DNA from: Actinobacteria bacterium Ga0077560
GTDB taxonomy: Bacteria; Actinomycetota; Thermoleophilia; Miltoncostaeales; Miltoncostaeaceae
NCBI GenBank assembly: GCA_001464275.1
Contig: LNFL01000139.1
Span: forward strand, 1 to 64,000
DNA length: 64,000 bases
Reading direction: 5' to 3'
The notes below the pieces were generated by a model. The model was not told where the DNA came from. It did no database searches and worked only from the letters and a program-made list of their open reading frames with translations. Position 1 is the first letter of the stretch. Every line of letters begins with the position of its first letter. The position numbers were made by a program, and so were the translations under genes. This document shows, piece by piece, positions 33,639 through 40,917 of the stretch.

Positions 33639-33864
33639 ATGAAATACCTGGACCCCCTCACGCTGCTGCTCATCGTGGTCGGCGGCATCAACTGGGGCCT
33701 CGTGGGCCTCGCGGAGTTCGAGCGGCCTCGACTTCGGCGACACCAACGTGGCCTCGCGGATCATCTACGTGCTGGTCGGCATCGCGGCCATCTACTGGCT
33801 GGTGCGGCTGCCCACGATGTTCACCAGCCGTTCCACGCACCACCGCGAGGAGTCCCTCGCGTAA
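33639..33864 (+). pseudogene. DUF378 membrane protein, frame-broken
   Basis: The first frame gives MKYLDPLTLLLIVVGGINWG then LVGLAEF. The second, ending at TAA 33862-33864, gives LDFGDTNVASRIIYVLVG and IYWLVRLP. Together they are a typical two-helix DUF378 protein, but the frame changes near 33720, where residues like DLVAxIF are expected and missing. The predicted loss is 17 or 20 nt. As given the sequence encodes no complete product. The next gene (RBS GGAGG) starts 11 nt later. Confidence 0.8.
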
Positions 33865-33875
33865 GGAGGCGGACC

Positions 33876-34241
33876 ATGGCGACGCCATATCGTGACGAGC
33901 CGGCTCAGCCGAAGGTGGAGGAGACCCGCGAGGAGGTGCTCGAACGGGTCGAGGGCGAACAGGCGGACGCCCTGGCGCGCAGCGGCCAGGACCTCGACCG
34001 CGACCCCAGCACGCGCCGCGGGTTCACCTGGCTGCTGCTGGGGGTGCTGGCCGCGGGCGCGATCGTGGGGTACGTCGTCACCTTCGTGGTGGTGGGCGTG
34101 ATCCGCGGCTGGGAGCAGGGGTTCCACGCCGGGTTCGCCGGCGCACTGGTGCTCGCCGTGATCGCCGCGCTGCTGCTCGCCGAGGGCGAGGATGGACGCA
34201 TCGCCCGCTGGGTCGACGCGCGCACGGGCCCCGGCCGGTGA
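33876..34241 (+). CDS. two-helix membrane protein, unknown
   Basis: The 121-residue protein has a charged N-terminal helix (VEETREEVLERVEGEQADAL), then two transmembrane helices (about 52-75 and 85-105). It starts at ATG 33876 behind GGAGG and is downstream of the DUF378 gene, probably in the same stress transcript. Its stop overlaps the GT9 start (GTGA). No family is recognised. Confidence 0.7.
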   Translation: MATPYRDEPAQPKVEETREEVLERVEGEQADALARSGQDLDRDPSTRRGFTWLLLGVLAAGAIVGYVVTFVVVGVIRGWEQGFHAGFAGALVLAVIAALLLAEGEDGRIARWVDARTGPGR

Positions 34242-35500
34242 GTCCCGAGGTCCCCGGGGGGCGGGTTCCCCCCGGGGGTCACACCCTCGTCGCCCGCCTG
34301 GACAACGACGGCGACGTGCTGCTCGCCGGTCCGGCGATCCGCGCGGCGGCGGCGGGCAGCGAGCGGCTGACGCTGCTCTGCGGACCGCGGGGCCGGGCCG
34401 CCGCGGCGATGCTGCCGGGGGTCGACCGGATCGAGGTCTTCCGGGCGCACTGGATCGATCCCGAGCCGGACCCGGTGGACCCCGCGGTGATCGAGGACCT
34501 GCGTGACCGCGTGACGAGCCTGCGTCCCGACCGGGCGCTGATCCTCACCTCGTTCCATCAGAGCGCGCTGCCGCTGGCGCTGGTGCTGCGACTGGCAGGC
34601 GTGCCGTGGATCGGGGCGATCAGCGACGACTACCCCGGTTCCCTGCTGGACCTGCGGCACCGCGTCCCCGACGACCTGCACGAGGTCGAACGCGGGCGCT
34701 CGCTCGCCGCGGCCGCGGGGTTCGCGCCCCCTCCCGGCGATGGGGGCCGCATGGAGGTCCTGCGTGATCCACGGCGCCTGCCCGCCGGGCTGCCGGACCG
34801 CTTCGTGGTGCTCCACCCCGGTGCCTCGGTGTCGGCGCGGCGCTGGCCGGCGGAGCGGTTCGCCGCCCTGGCGGCGCGGCTGATCCGGTCCGGCGAGCAG
34901 GTGGTCGTGACCGGCGGGCCGGGAGAGCGGGCGCTCACGGCGCGGGTCGCCGCGGGTGGGGGCACCGACATGGGGGGACGCACCGGCCTGCCGGAGCTCG
35001 CCGAGATCCTCGCGCGCGCCGAGGCCCTGGTGTCGGGCAACACGGGACCGGCTCACCTCGCGGCCGCAGTTGGGTGCCCGGTGGTGTGGATCGCGGCCCC
35101 CACGGTCCCCTCCGTGCGCTGGCACCCGTGGGCGGTCACGCACCGGGAGATCTCACGGGACGTGCCGTGCGCCGGATGCCGTGCCCGTGAGTGCCCCGTC
35201 CCCGGGCATCCGTGCATGACCGGCATCGGCGTCGACGAGGTCCTCGACGCGATCGCGGCGATCCGGCACGGGGCGGGATTGCGGCCGGACGTGCCGGGTA
35301 GGCGGCATGCACCACAACCCAGGAGGGCCCCCATGGCCGATCAGGAGCAGGACCCCAAGACCGGTTCGCAGCAGCAGCAGGAGCAGGAGAAGTGGTCCGA
35401 GAACCCCCAGCAGGGCGGCCCCTCGCAGGGCGCGAAGGACTCGGACGAGGGCATCGGCCCCGACGACGCCGACGAGATCGTCAACGCGGGCGAGGGCTGA
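34238..35500 (+). CDS. family 9 glycosyltransferase, in-frame with a small acidic protein
   Basis: The GT-B protein has the N-terminal LVARLDNDGDVLLAGPAIRA (GDxL-type loop), HPGASVSARRWPAERFAAL, and SGNTGPAHLAAAVGCPVVWI. It also has the Cys cluster CAGCRARECPVPGHPC seen in a GT9 subgroup. The natural end is expected about residue 345-365, but no stop codon occurs, so the frame continues into the separately initiated acidic protein at 35333. Either the products are fused, or the stop was lost (or lies out of frame because of an indel). Donor is probably a nucleotide-heptose by family. Confidence 0.8.
   Translation: MSPEVPGGRVPPGGHTLVARLDNDGDVLLAGPAIRAAAAGSERLTLLCGPRGRAAAAMLPGVDRIEVFRAHWIDPEPDPVDPAVIEDLRDRVTSLRPDRALILTSFHQSALPLALVLRLAGVPWIGAISDDYPGSLLDLRHRVPDDLHEVERGRSLAAAAGFAPPPGDGGRMEVLRDPRRLPAGLPDRFVVLHPGASVSARRWPAERFAALAARLIRSGEQVVVTGGPGERALTARVAAGGGTDMGGRTGLPELAEILARAEALVSGNTGPAHLAAAVGCPVVWIAAPTVPSVRWHPWAVTHREISRDVPCAGCRARECPVPGHPCMTGIGVDEVLDAIAAIRHGAGLRPDVPGRRHAPQPRRAPMADQEQDPKTGSQQQQEQEKWSENPQQGGPSQGAKDSDEGIGPDDADEIVNAGEG
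35278..35301 (+). promoter_or_regulatory. SigB/F-type promoter candidate inside the GT9 3' end
   Basis: ATTGC, a 13-nt spacer and GGGTAG lie 31 nt before the ATG at 35333. Confidence 0.4.
35333..35500 (+). CDS. small acidic Gln-rich protein (55 aa)
   Basis: ATG 35333 follows AGGAGG and encodes MADQEQDPKTGSQQQQEQEK, continuing to an acidic tail GIGPDDADEIVNAGEG. It is hydrophilic and probably disordered, like other small stress proteins here. It shares the frame of the upstream GT9 gene without an intervening stop, but its strong ribosome binding site and own promoter candidate argue that it is a separate product. Confidence 0.65.
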   Translation: MADQEQDPKTGSQQQQEQEKWSENPQQGGPSQGAKDSDEGIGPDDADEIVNAGEG

Positions 35501-35507
35501 TCGCGCA

Positions 35508-35539
35508 CCGGTTCCCGGGCCCCCGCGCTCGGGAACCGG
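35508..35539. terminator. hairpin after the acidic protein, also a palindromic promoter match
   Basis: CCGGTTCCCG and CGGGAACCGG pair over 10 bp with a 12-nt loop. The same bases read GTTCC-N15-GGGAAC in both directions, so the element may be a terminator, a stress promoter for the gene at 35610, or both. Confidence 0.5.
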
Positions 35540-35609
35540 CGACGTTCGGCGGCGCGTTCTGTCATACCATCGGCGTGATGCCCGCTTCGTGCCCCGCGGC
35601 GGTCGTCCG

Positions 35610-35978
35610 GTGATCACCCGGCCGGCCGTGCTCGACCTGTCCCCCGGTCCCCTCCAGGACGCGGTGCTGCGTCGCGTGACGGGCGCGGTGGCCCTTCAGT
35701 CGGGCCTGTCCCCGGAGGAGATGGACGCCCTGGCCCTCGTGGCGCAGGCCCTGGCGACGGGTGCCACCGCCGCCGGATGCGCCGGCCCCCTGCGGGTGGA
35801 GCTGCATCCCGGCAACGGCACGGTGGCGGTCCGGCTGGGACCGCTCGGCGCCGGGCAGGGCCGTGCCGTGATCGCCGCCGCCGGCGGCCGTCCGGACGCA
35901 CCGCTCACGCATGCCCGGGTGGAGCGCGCCGGCCCGGACGAGTACGTGCATCTGATGGCGGGGCGCCCCGCGGCCTGA
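35610..35978 (+). CDS. degenerate HATPase-like (RsbW-like) protein
   Basis: The 122-residue protein follows the RsbW layout: VLDLSPGPLQDAVLRRVTGA, LSPEEMDALALVAQALATGA, then beta-strand LRVELHPGNGTVAVRLGPLG. It lacks the N-box Asn and the Gly-rich G1/G2 loops, so ATP binding is doubtful. It may be a non-catalytic partner. GTG 35610 overlaps the TGA of an 11-codon frame starting ATG 35578, which itself follows a TACCAT -10 box. Confidence 0.55.
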   Translation: MITRPAVLDLSPGPLQDAVLRRVTGAVALQSGLSPEEMDALALVAQALATGATAAGCAGPLRVELHPGNGTVAVRLGPLGAGQGRAVIAAAGGRPDAPLTHARVERAGPDEYVHLMAGRPAA

Positions 35979-35992
35979 GATCAGGCCGCGGG
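35967..35992. terminator. bidirectional 12-bp hairpin spanning two stop codons
   Basis: CCCGCGGCCTGA and TCAGGCCGCGGG pair around a 2-nt centre and contain the stops of both convergent genes. Confidence 0.55.
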
Positions 35993-36880
35993 CTCGTGGG
36001 CGTCCATGAGGTCGTGGGCGGAGGCCTCGGAGGCCATCGTGCGCAGGTGCTCGTCGCCGCGGATCCGCCCGAGGGCGGCGCGCTCCAGCTGGCGGGCCCG
36101 TTCCCGGGTGACCCCCAGCCGCCGGCCGATCGCCTCGAAGGTGGCGCCCTCGTCGCCGTTCAGCCCGTAGCGCAACATCAGGACCAGCCGCTCGCGCTCC
36201 GGCAGCGCGCCGAGCGCGTCGCGCAGCGCGCGCCGGGTCATCTCCCGGTCCACGTCCTCCCACGCCTCGCGCTGGTCCTCGTCCGCGAGCACGCCGCCGA
36301 GGGACTCGTCGCCGTCGTCTCCCAGGCGCCGGTCGAGGCTCATCACCTCGCCCAGCGTCCGGGCGCGACGCAGGTCCGCCAGCCGCTCCTGCGGCACGCG
36401 CGCCCGCGCCGCCACGTCGGCGTCGCTGGGCGCGCCGCCCCCGGTCTGGAACGCCAGCTCGGTCTCGGCGCCGGTGACCCGGCGCACCTCGTCGTTGACG
36501 TGCACCGGCAGGCGGATCGTGCGGCTCTGGTTCGCCAGCGCACGCGCGATGGCCTGCCGGATCCACCACACCGCGTACGTCGAGAACTTGAGCCTGCGGC
36601 GATGGTCGAACCGCTCTGCCGCCCGCATCAGGCCCAGCGTGCCCTCCTGGACCATGTCCGACAGGGGGAGTCCCGCCCCCTGGTACCTGGTGGCGATCGA
36701 CAGCACGAGCCGCAGGTTGCTCTCCACCAGCAGGTCCTTGGCCCGCGTGTCGCCCGCCTCGATGCGGCGGGCCAGCGCGATCTCCTCCTCGATGAACTCC
36801 CGCAGCCCCTCGTCCTCCGCGGCCCGCCCGCGTCCCCGGCCGGTGGCCGGCGCCAGGCCGTTGCGTCGTCTGTCGCTCAT
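35981..36880 (-). CDS. group 2 (RpoD-like) RNA polymerase sigma factor
   Basis: The 299-residue protein has sigma-70 region 2 ([38 protein letters not shown]), [12 protein letters not shown], region 3 and region 4 with [20 protein letters not shown] and [10 protein letters not shown]. In region 1.2 the usual segment between the first helix and the EE-x-x-L-A helix (IGRxPLLTxxE) is missing: LREFIEE runs straight into [12 protein letters not shown]. The gene is otherwise intact. It is coupled to the upstream SGNH hydrolase gene (ATGA). Confidence 0.88.
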   Translation of the reverse strand: MSDRRRNGLAPATGRGRGRAAEDEGLREFIEEEIALARRIEAGDTRAKDLLVESNLRLVLSIATRYQGAGLPLSDMVQEGTLGLMRAAERFDHRRRLKFSTYAVWWIRQAIARALANQSRTIRLPVHVNDEVRRVTGAETELAFQTGGGAPSDADVAARARVPQERLADLRRARTLGEVMSLDRRLGDDGDESLGGVLADEDQREAWEDVDREMTRRALRDALGALPERERLVLMLRYGLNGDEGATFEAIGRRLGVTRERARQLERAALGRIRGDEHLRTMASEASAHDLMDAHEPAA

Positions 36881-37698
36881 CCCGTCCCCCCCGGCCTCGC
36901 GGCCTCCAGATGCCCCGCAAGTTCGGGGGCGCACTCGAGCACGGCCGCCGCGATCGCCCGCTGCCCGTCGGCGGTGGGGTGCAGGTGGTCGCGCGCGCTC
37001 ACCCACCGATCGCCCTCGGGCGCGCTCGATCCGTGCCCGTGGAACACCCGCTCCAGGTCCACCAGGCGCACCCCGGGCAGCCCGGTGGCCGCGGCGCGGA
37101 TCGCGGTGTTCACCGGCTCGATGAAGCGGGCGCGGACGATCTCGCTGTCGTCCACCGGGTAGTAGGTGGTCACCAGCACCGGGCCGGCGACGCGTTCGCC
37201 AAGCCAGCCCAGCAGGCCGCGCAGCCGGGCGCCCAGGCGGGCGATCGCCGGCTCGCACCACGCGGGCGGCGGGGCGAGGCGGTCGAGCACCGGCTGGGGA
37301 TCCACCGGCAGCGGCGCCGCGGCGGCGCGCAGCAGCATGGCCGCGGGGACGTACGCCGACCACTGGGCCATCAGGTCGTTCGCGCCCAGGGTGACCGTGG
37401 CGACGTCCACGCGCCGCCGCATGGCGTCGCGCAGCCCCGGGGTGGGTCCCGACCGCCAGAACGTCGACGTCCGCGCGCCCGAGCAGGTGAGCGACACGTC
37501 CAGCTCCACCGGCCGGCCCGCGGCCCGCAGGCCGTCGGCGACCAGCGCCGGGTATCCGCGGTCGGGCCGGTCGAACCAGCGCAGCATGCGGGCGGCGGGC
37601 GTGGTGCAGGCGCCGGCCGGGATGTGTCGTGGGCGGCCCATCAGGAAGCCCCGGGGGATCGAGTCGCCGATGGCCGCGTAGCGGAGGGTGTCGTGCAT
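36877..37698 (-). CDS. SGNH/GDSL-family hydrolase
   Basis: The 273-residue enzyme has the catalytic Ser block [15 protein letters not shown], the Gly/Asn blocks ([16 protein letters not shown]) and the C-terminal Asp-x-x-His in [12 protein letters not shown]. These are esterases or acyl hydrolases acting on lipids or glycans. It probably acts in the cytoplasm because no signal peptide is present. ATG 37698 lies 11 nt after a GGGAAA -10, with no ribosome binding site, so the mRNA is near-leaderless. Confidence 0.82.
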   Translation of the reverse strand: MHDTLRYAAIGDSIPRGFLMGRPRHIPAGACTTPAARMLRWFDRPDRGYPALVADGLRAAGRPVELDVSLTCSGARTSTFWRSGPTPGLRDAMRRRVDVATVTLGANDLMAQWSAYVPAAMLLRAAAAPLPVDPQPVLDRLAPPPAWCEPAIARLGARLRGLLGWLGERVAGPVLVTTYYPVDDSEIVRARFIEPVNTAIRAAATGLPGVRLVDLERVFHGHGSSAPEGDRWVSARDHLHPTADGQRAIAAAVLECAPELAGHLEAARPGGTG

Positions 37699-37709
37699 GT
37701 GAGGGTGCG

Positions 37710-37734
37710 TTTCCCGGCCGGCCCGCGGTGAAAC
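37710..37734 (-). promoter_or_regulatory. SigB/F-type stress promoter, quasi-palindromic
   Basis: GTTTC, a 14-nt spacer and GGGAAA drive the SGNH hydrolase leftward. Read rightward (37709-37733), the same segment gives GTTTC-N14-GTGAAA, a weaker match facing the debranching gene. Confidence 0.55.
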
Positions 37735-37777
37735 ACGGGGGCGGGCGGCGGGCACCCGGGTGTGCCAGGGTCATGTG

Positions 37778-39920
37778 ATGACCCAGCACCCGCACATGCA
37801 CCGGCTCGCCCCGCCGGGAGGCATGCCCGAGATCCACTCCGGCCCGGGGACCGTGGTGGCCGTGTCGGGCCTGTCGTTTGCCATCAGCGACGAGCTGGGG
37901 GACATCTCCCACAGCACCGACGGGCTGCTGGTACGGGACACCCGCCACCTGTCGCGGCTGGAGCTGCGGTTCGACGGGGCGCCCATGCGATCACTGGGCG
38001 TGGGCCTGCTCTCGCCCGACGCGTGCGACTTCCGCGGCTACCTGCCGCCGGCCGCCGGGTCGGCGTCGCTGGACGCCCCGTGGGAGATCGAGCGGGACCG
38101 CACCATGCGTCCCGGCGGCCTGGAGGAGACCGTGACCGTCCACTCGCGCACGCCGGAGCCGGCGCGGGTGGCGGTCGAGCTCTCGGTGGCCGCCGACTTC
38201 GCCGACATCTTCGAGATCCGGCGGCTCCAGGACGACCGGGGCGACATCCCCGAGCGCCCGGTGGAGGTCGCCCCGGCCCGGGGTGAGATCCGGTTCACCG
38301 GCGCCGGCGGGCTCACCACCACCGTCGTGATGGACCCGCCGCCCGAGCGGATGAGCGGCGGCACCGCGTTCTGGACCGCCGGGGCCTCACGTGATCACCC
38401 GTGGGTGCTGCGCCTGCGCGTGAGCGCCGCCATGGAGGGGCTCACCGCCCCGCCCGACGGTCTCGGGTCCATCACGCCGCCGTCGGCCGCGCCGCCCGTG
38501 GTGGCCAGCAGCCCCGAGGACCTGGCGCGCGCCTGCCGCGCCTCGCTGGTGGACCTGGGCGCGCTCACGCTGCCGGACCCGCTGGACCCCGGCCGCCGCA
38601 TCATCACCGCCGGCATCCCGTGGTTCGTCGCCCTGTTCGGACGGGACAGCCTCATCGCCGCGCACGAGGCGCGGATCGCCGACCCGGGGCTGCTGGTGGA
38701 GACGCTTGCCGCCCTCGCCGCCCGGCAGGGCCGCGTGCTGGACGACAGCAACGACGAGGCCCCGGGCAAGATCCTCCACGAGGTCCGGCTGACGCCCCGG
38801 CCCTGGCTGGGCGAGGGCACCTCCGGGGGCGCCCGGCCGTACTTCGGGTCGATCGACTCGACGGCCCTGTTCCTGATCATGATGGGCGAGGCCCGGCGGT
38901 GGGGCGCGGACCGTGAGCGGCTGCGCCCGCTCCTGCCCGCCGCCGATGCCGCCATGGCCTGGCTGCGCGGGCCGCACGCCGACCCGGACGGCGACGGCCT
39001 GATCGAGTACGTGGCGACCGGTCCCAGGTCGCTCACCAACCAGGCGTGGAAGGACTCCGACAACTCGGTGCAGTTCGCGGACGGCACGCTGGCGCGGCCG
39101 CCCATCGCGATGTGCGAGGTCCAGGGATACGCGGTGCGGGCGCGCAAGCAGTACGCGGAGGTGCTGGCCTGGTTCGGGCGGGACGCCGAAGCCGCCGAGC
39201 TGGTGGCCGAGGCGGACGCGCTGCGCGACCTCGTGCGCCGGCGGTTCTGGATCCCCGCGACGCCCGGGCGCCGCGGGTACTTCGCGCTGGCGCTGGACGG
39301 CGACAAGCGCCCGGTGGACGGCGTGGCGTCCAACATGGGCCACCTGCTGTGGTGCGGCGTCCCGTCGAACGACGAGGCCGACGAGGTGGCGCACCATCTG
39401 GACGGGCCCGCCATGCGCAGCGGCTGGGGGCTGCGCACCCTGGCCTCCGACATGGGCGGCTTCAACCCCATCTCCTACCACGCCGGATCCGTGTGGCCAC
39501 GGCCTTCGCCGGTACGGCCATGACGCCGAGGCGATGCGGATGGCGGGCGGGCTCATCGACGCCTGCGCGGTGTTCGAGGACCGGCTGCCGGAGCTCTTCG
39601 GCGGGCACTCGCGCCGGGACACCGGCTTCCCCATCCCCTACCCCACCGCGTGCCGACCCCAGGCGTGGTCGGCGGGCGTCCCGCTCGCGCTGCTCGCCGT
39701 GCTGCTGGGGCTGGAGCCGGACGTCCCCGGCGGCGTCCTGTCGCTCGCGCCGGCGCTGCCGCCCGGGATGGAGCGGCTCGAGGTCCACGGCATCCGCTTT
39801 CCCGGCGGCGTGCTCTCGGTGGCCGTCACGCCGGCCGGCGCCCAGCTGCTGGCCCAGCCGCCGGGCCTGCGGATCGAGTTCCGGCCGGGTCCCGCCCGCA
39901 CGGAGGCGGGACCCGGCTGA
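37778..39920 (+). pseudogene. glycogen-debranching-enzyme-like amylo-alpha-1,6-glucosidase, frame-broken
   Basis: The N-terminal domain ([40 protein letters not shown]) is the GDE_N_bis type. The (alpha/alpha)6 catalytic part has AGIPWFVALFGRDSLIAAHE, NQAWKDSDNSVQF and NPISYHAGSVWP. Near 39500 the frame changes: after SVWP the expected HDTAxxxY is missing, and GLRRYGHDAEAMRMAGGL continues in another frame to the stop at 39920. The predicted loss is about 23 nt. The enzyme hydrolyses alpha-1,6 or related glucosidic bonds; ATG 37778 is the likely start. Confidence 0.82.
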
Positions 39921-39923
39921 GGC

Positions 39924-40100
39924 TCAGTAGCCGGGCTGCGGCTCCGCCGGGGACGGGTCGGGTGGACCCGGTGCCGGATCGGGGGTCACCGGCGGATCGC
40001 CCCGGCCCGGATCGGCCGGCGCCGGGTGCGGCGTGGGCGGGCTCGGGATCTCCACGGGCCCCGTGGGGGGCGGCTGTGTCTGCAGGTCGGGTCCGGGCAT
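39924..40100 (-). CDS. small proline-rich protein (58 aa)
   Basis: MPGPDLQTQPPPTGPVEIPS continues with Pro-Asp-Pro repeats to the end, so the product is disordered. ATG 40100 follows GAGGAG at 8 nt, and an ATTGC-N14-GGGAAC promoter lies 31 nt upstream. It converges on the debranching gene through a small hairpin covering both stops (39912-39935). Confidence 0.65.
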   Translation of the reverse strand: MPGPDLQTQPPPTGPVEIPSPPTPHPAPADPGRGDPPVTPDPAPGPPDPSPAEPQPGY

Positions 40101-40130
40101 GCGGGCGCTCCTCGCGTCGGGTCGCTGCGT

Positions 40131-40155
40131 GTTCCCGCTCCGTCCGTCCGGCAAT
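40131..40155 (-). promoter_or_regulatory. SigB/F-type promoter candidate (leftward)
   Basis: ATTGC, a 14-nt spacer and GGGAAC lie upstream of the proline-rich protein gene. Confidence 0.5.
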
Positions 40156-40289
40156 CCCGTCACCGGAGTCGCCCGGGACGGCAAGCGCGGGAAGCGCGGC
40201 ACCCCCGCGCGCCACGCCTCCCGCGTGTACCGGTGTTCCCCCGAGCCCGAACCCCAAACCTCACCGGGCGGGCGATGCCGTGAACGGTG

Positions 40290-40315
40290 GTTTCGGGTAC
40301 AGCCCCCGGGGGTAC
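40290..40315 (+). promoter_or_regulatory. SigB/F-type stress promoter (rightward)
   Basis: GTTTC, a 15-nt spacer and GGGTAC lie 35 nt before the 26-residue peptide gene. Confidence 0.6.
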
Positions 40316-40349
40316 GTCGTCGGTGCGTCGATTGCCCCGAGGAGGTCGG

Positions 40350-40430
40350 ATGGCCGTTCCACCGCAGCTGGTCGAGTACCCCCGCGCGTCACCCGCCGAT
40401 TCCGGCCGCGACCGCCCCGCCGGAGGCTGA
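40350..40430 (+). CDS. 26-residue peptide gene
   Basis: ATG 40350 stands 5 nt after GAGGAGG and encodes a 26-residue peptide beginning MAVPPQLVEYPRA and ending in Gly-Gly. It is hydrophilic, Pro/Arg/Asp-rich and lacks Cys. The strong ribosome binding site and the perfect stress promoter upstream support expression. No homologue comes to mind. Confidence 0.5.
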   Translation: MAVPPQLVEYPRASPADSGRDRPAGG

Positions 40431-40518
40431 GCGCATGCGCCCGGAGATCCCGGGGGGCCGCAGGGCCCCTGCTACGCTCGGCGACATCGCAGGCCACGAC
40501 GACAACGAGGTCGTTCAC

Positions 40519-40839
40519 ATGGAAATCGGCCGCGACCAACGCGCCAATGCGACCGTCATCCGGCTCGTGGGAGAGCTGGACCTGGCGACCGCTCCGGACG
40601 TGCTCGCCGCGGTGGAGGCGGAGGTCGGCAACGGGAAGCGCGTCCATCTGGTGCTGGACATGAGCGGCGTCAGTTTCATCGACTCCACCGGGGTCAGGAC
40701 GCTGCTGGAGGCCGCGCGCGCCGCCGACAGCTCCCTGTCGCTGCTGGCGCCGTCACCGGCCGTCACGCGCGTGCTGGAGCTCACCGAGCTGCGCGGTCAC
40801 CTGCCCGAGATCCCCGACCTCGACGCCGTGGGCGGCTGA
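40519..40839 (+). CDS. STAS-domain anti-sigma factor antagonist
   Basis: The 106-residue RsbV-like protein has IRLVGELDLATAPDVLAAVE and the phospho-Ser loop VSFIDSTGVRTLLEAA. ATG 40519 is preferred because upstream codons look non-coding, although ATG 40435 (28 residues earlier, behind GGAGG) is in frame. A TACGCT -10 near 40474 could give a housekeeping transcript in addition to the stress promoter. The PP2C phosphatase downstream is its likely regulator. Confidence 0.88.
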   Translation: MEIGRDQRANATVIRLVGELDLATAPDVLAAVEAEVGNGKRVHLVLDMSGVSFIDSTGVRTLLEAARAADSSLSLLAPSPAVTRVLELTELRGHLPEIPDLDAVGG

Positions 40840-40917
40840 GGGGTTTCGACGGCTGACGGGGACGCACCCGCCGGCCCGGACACCGCCGCCAGGGCGCGAC
40901 CCGGACGGCGCCTGCTG

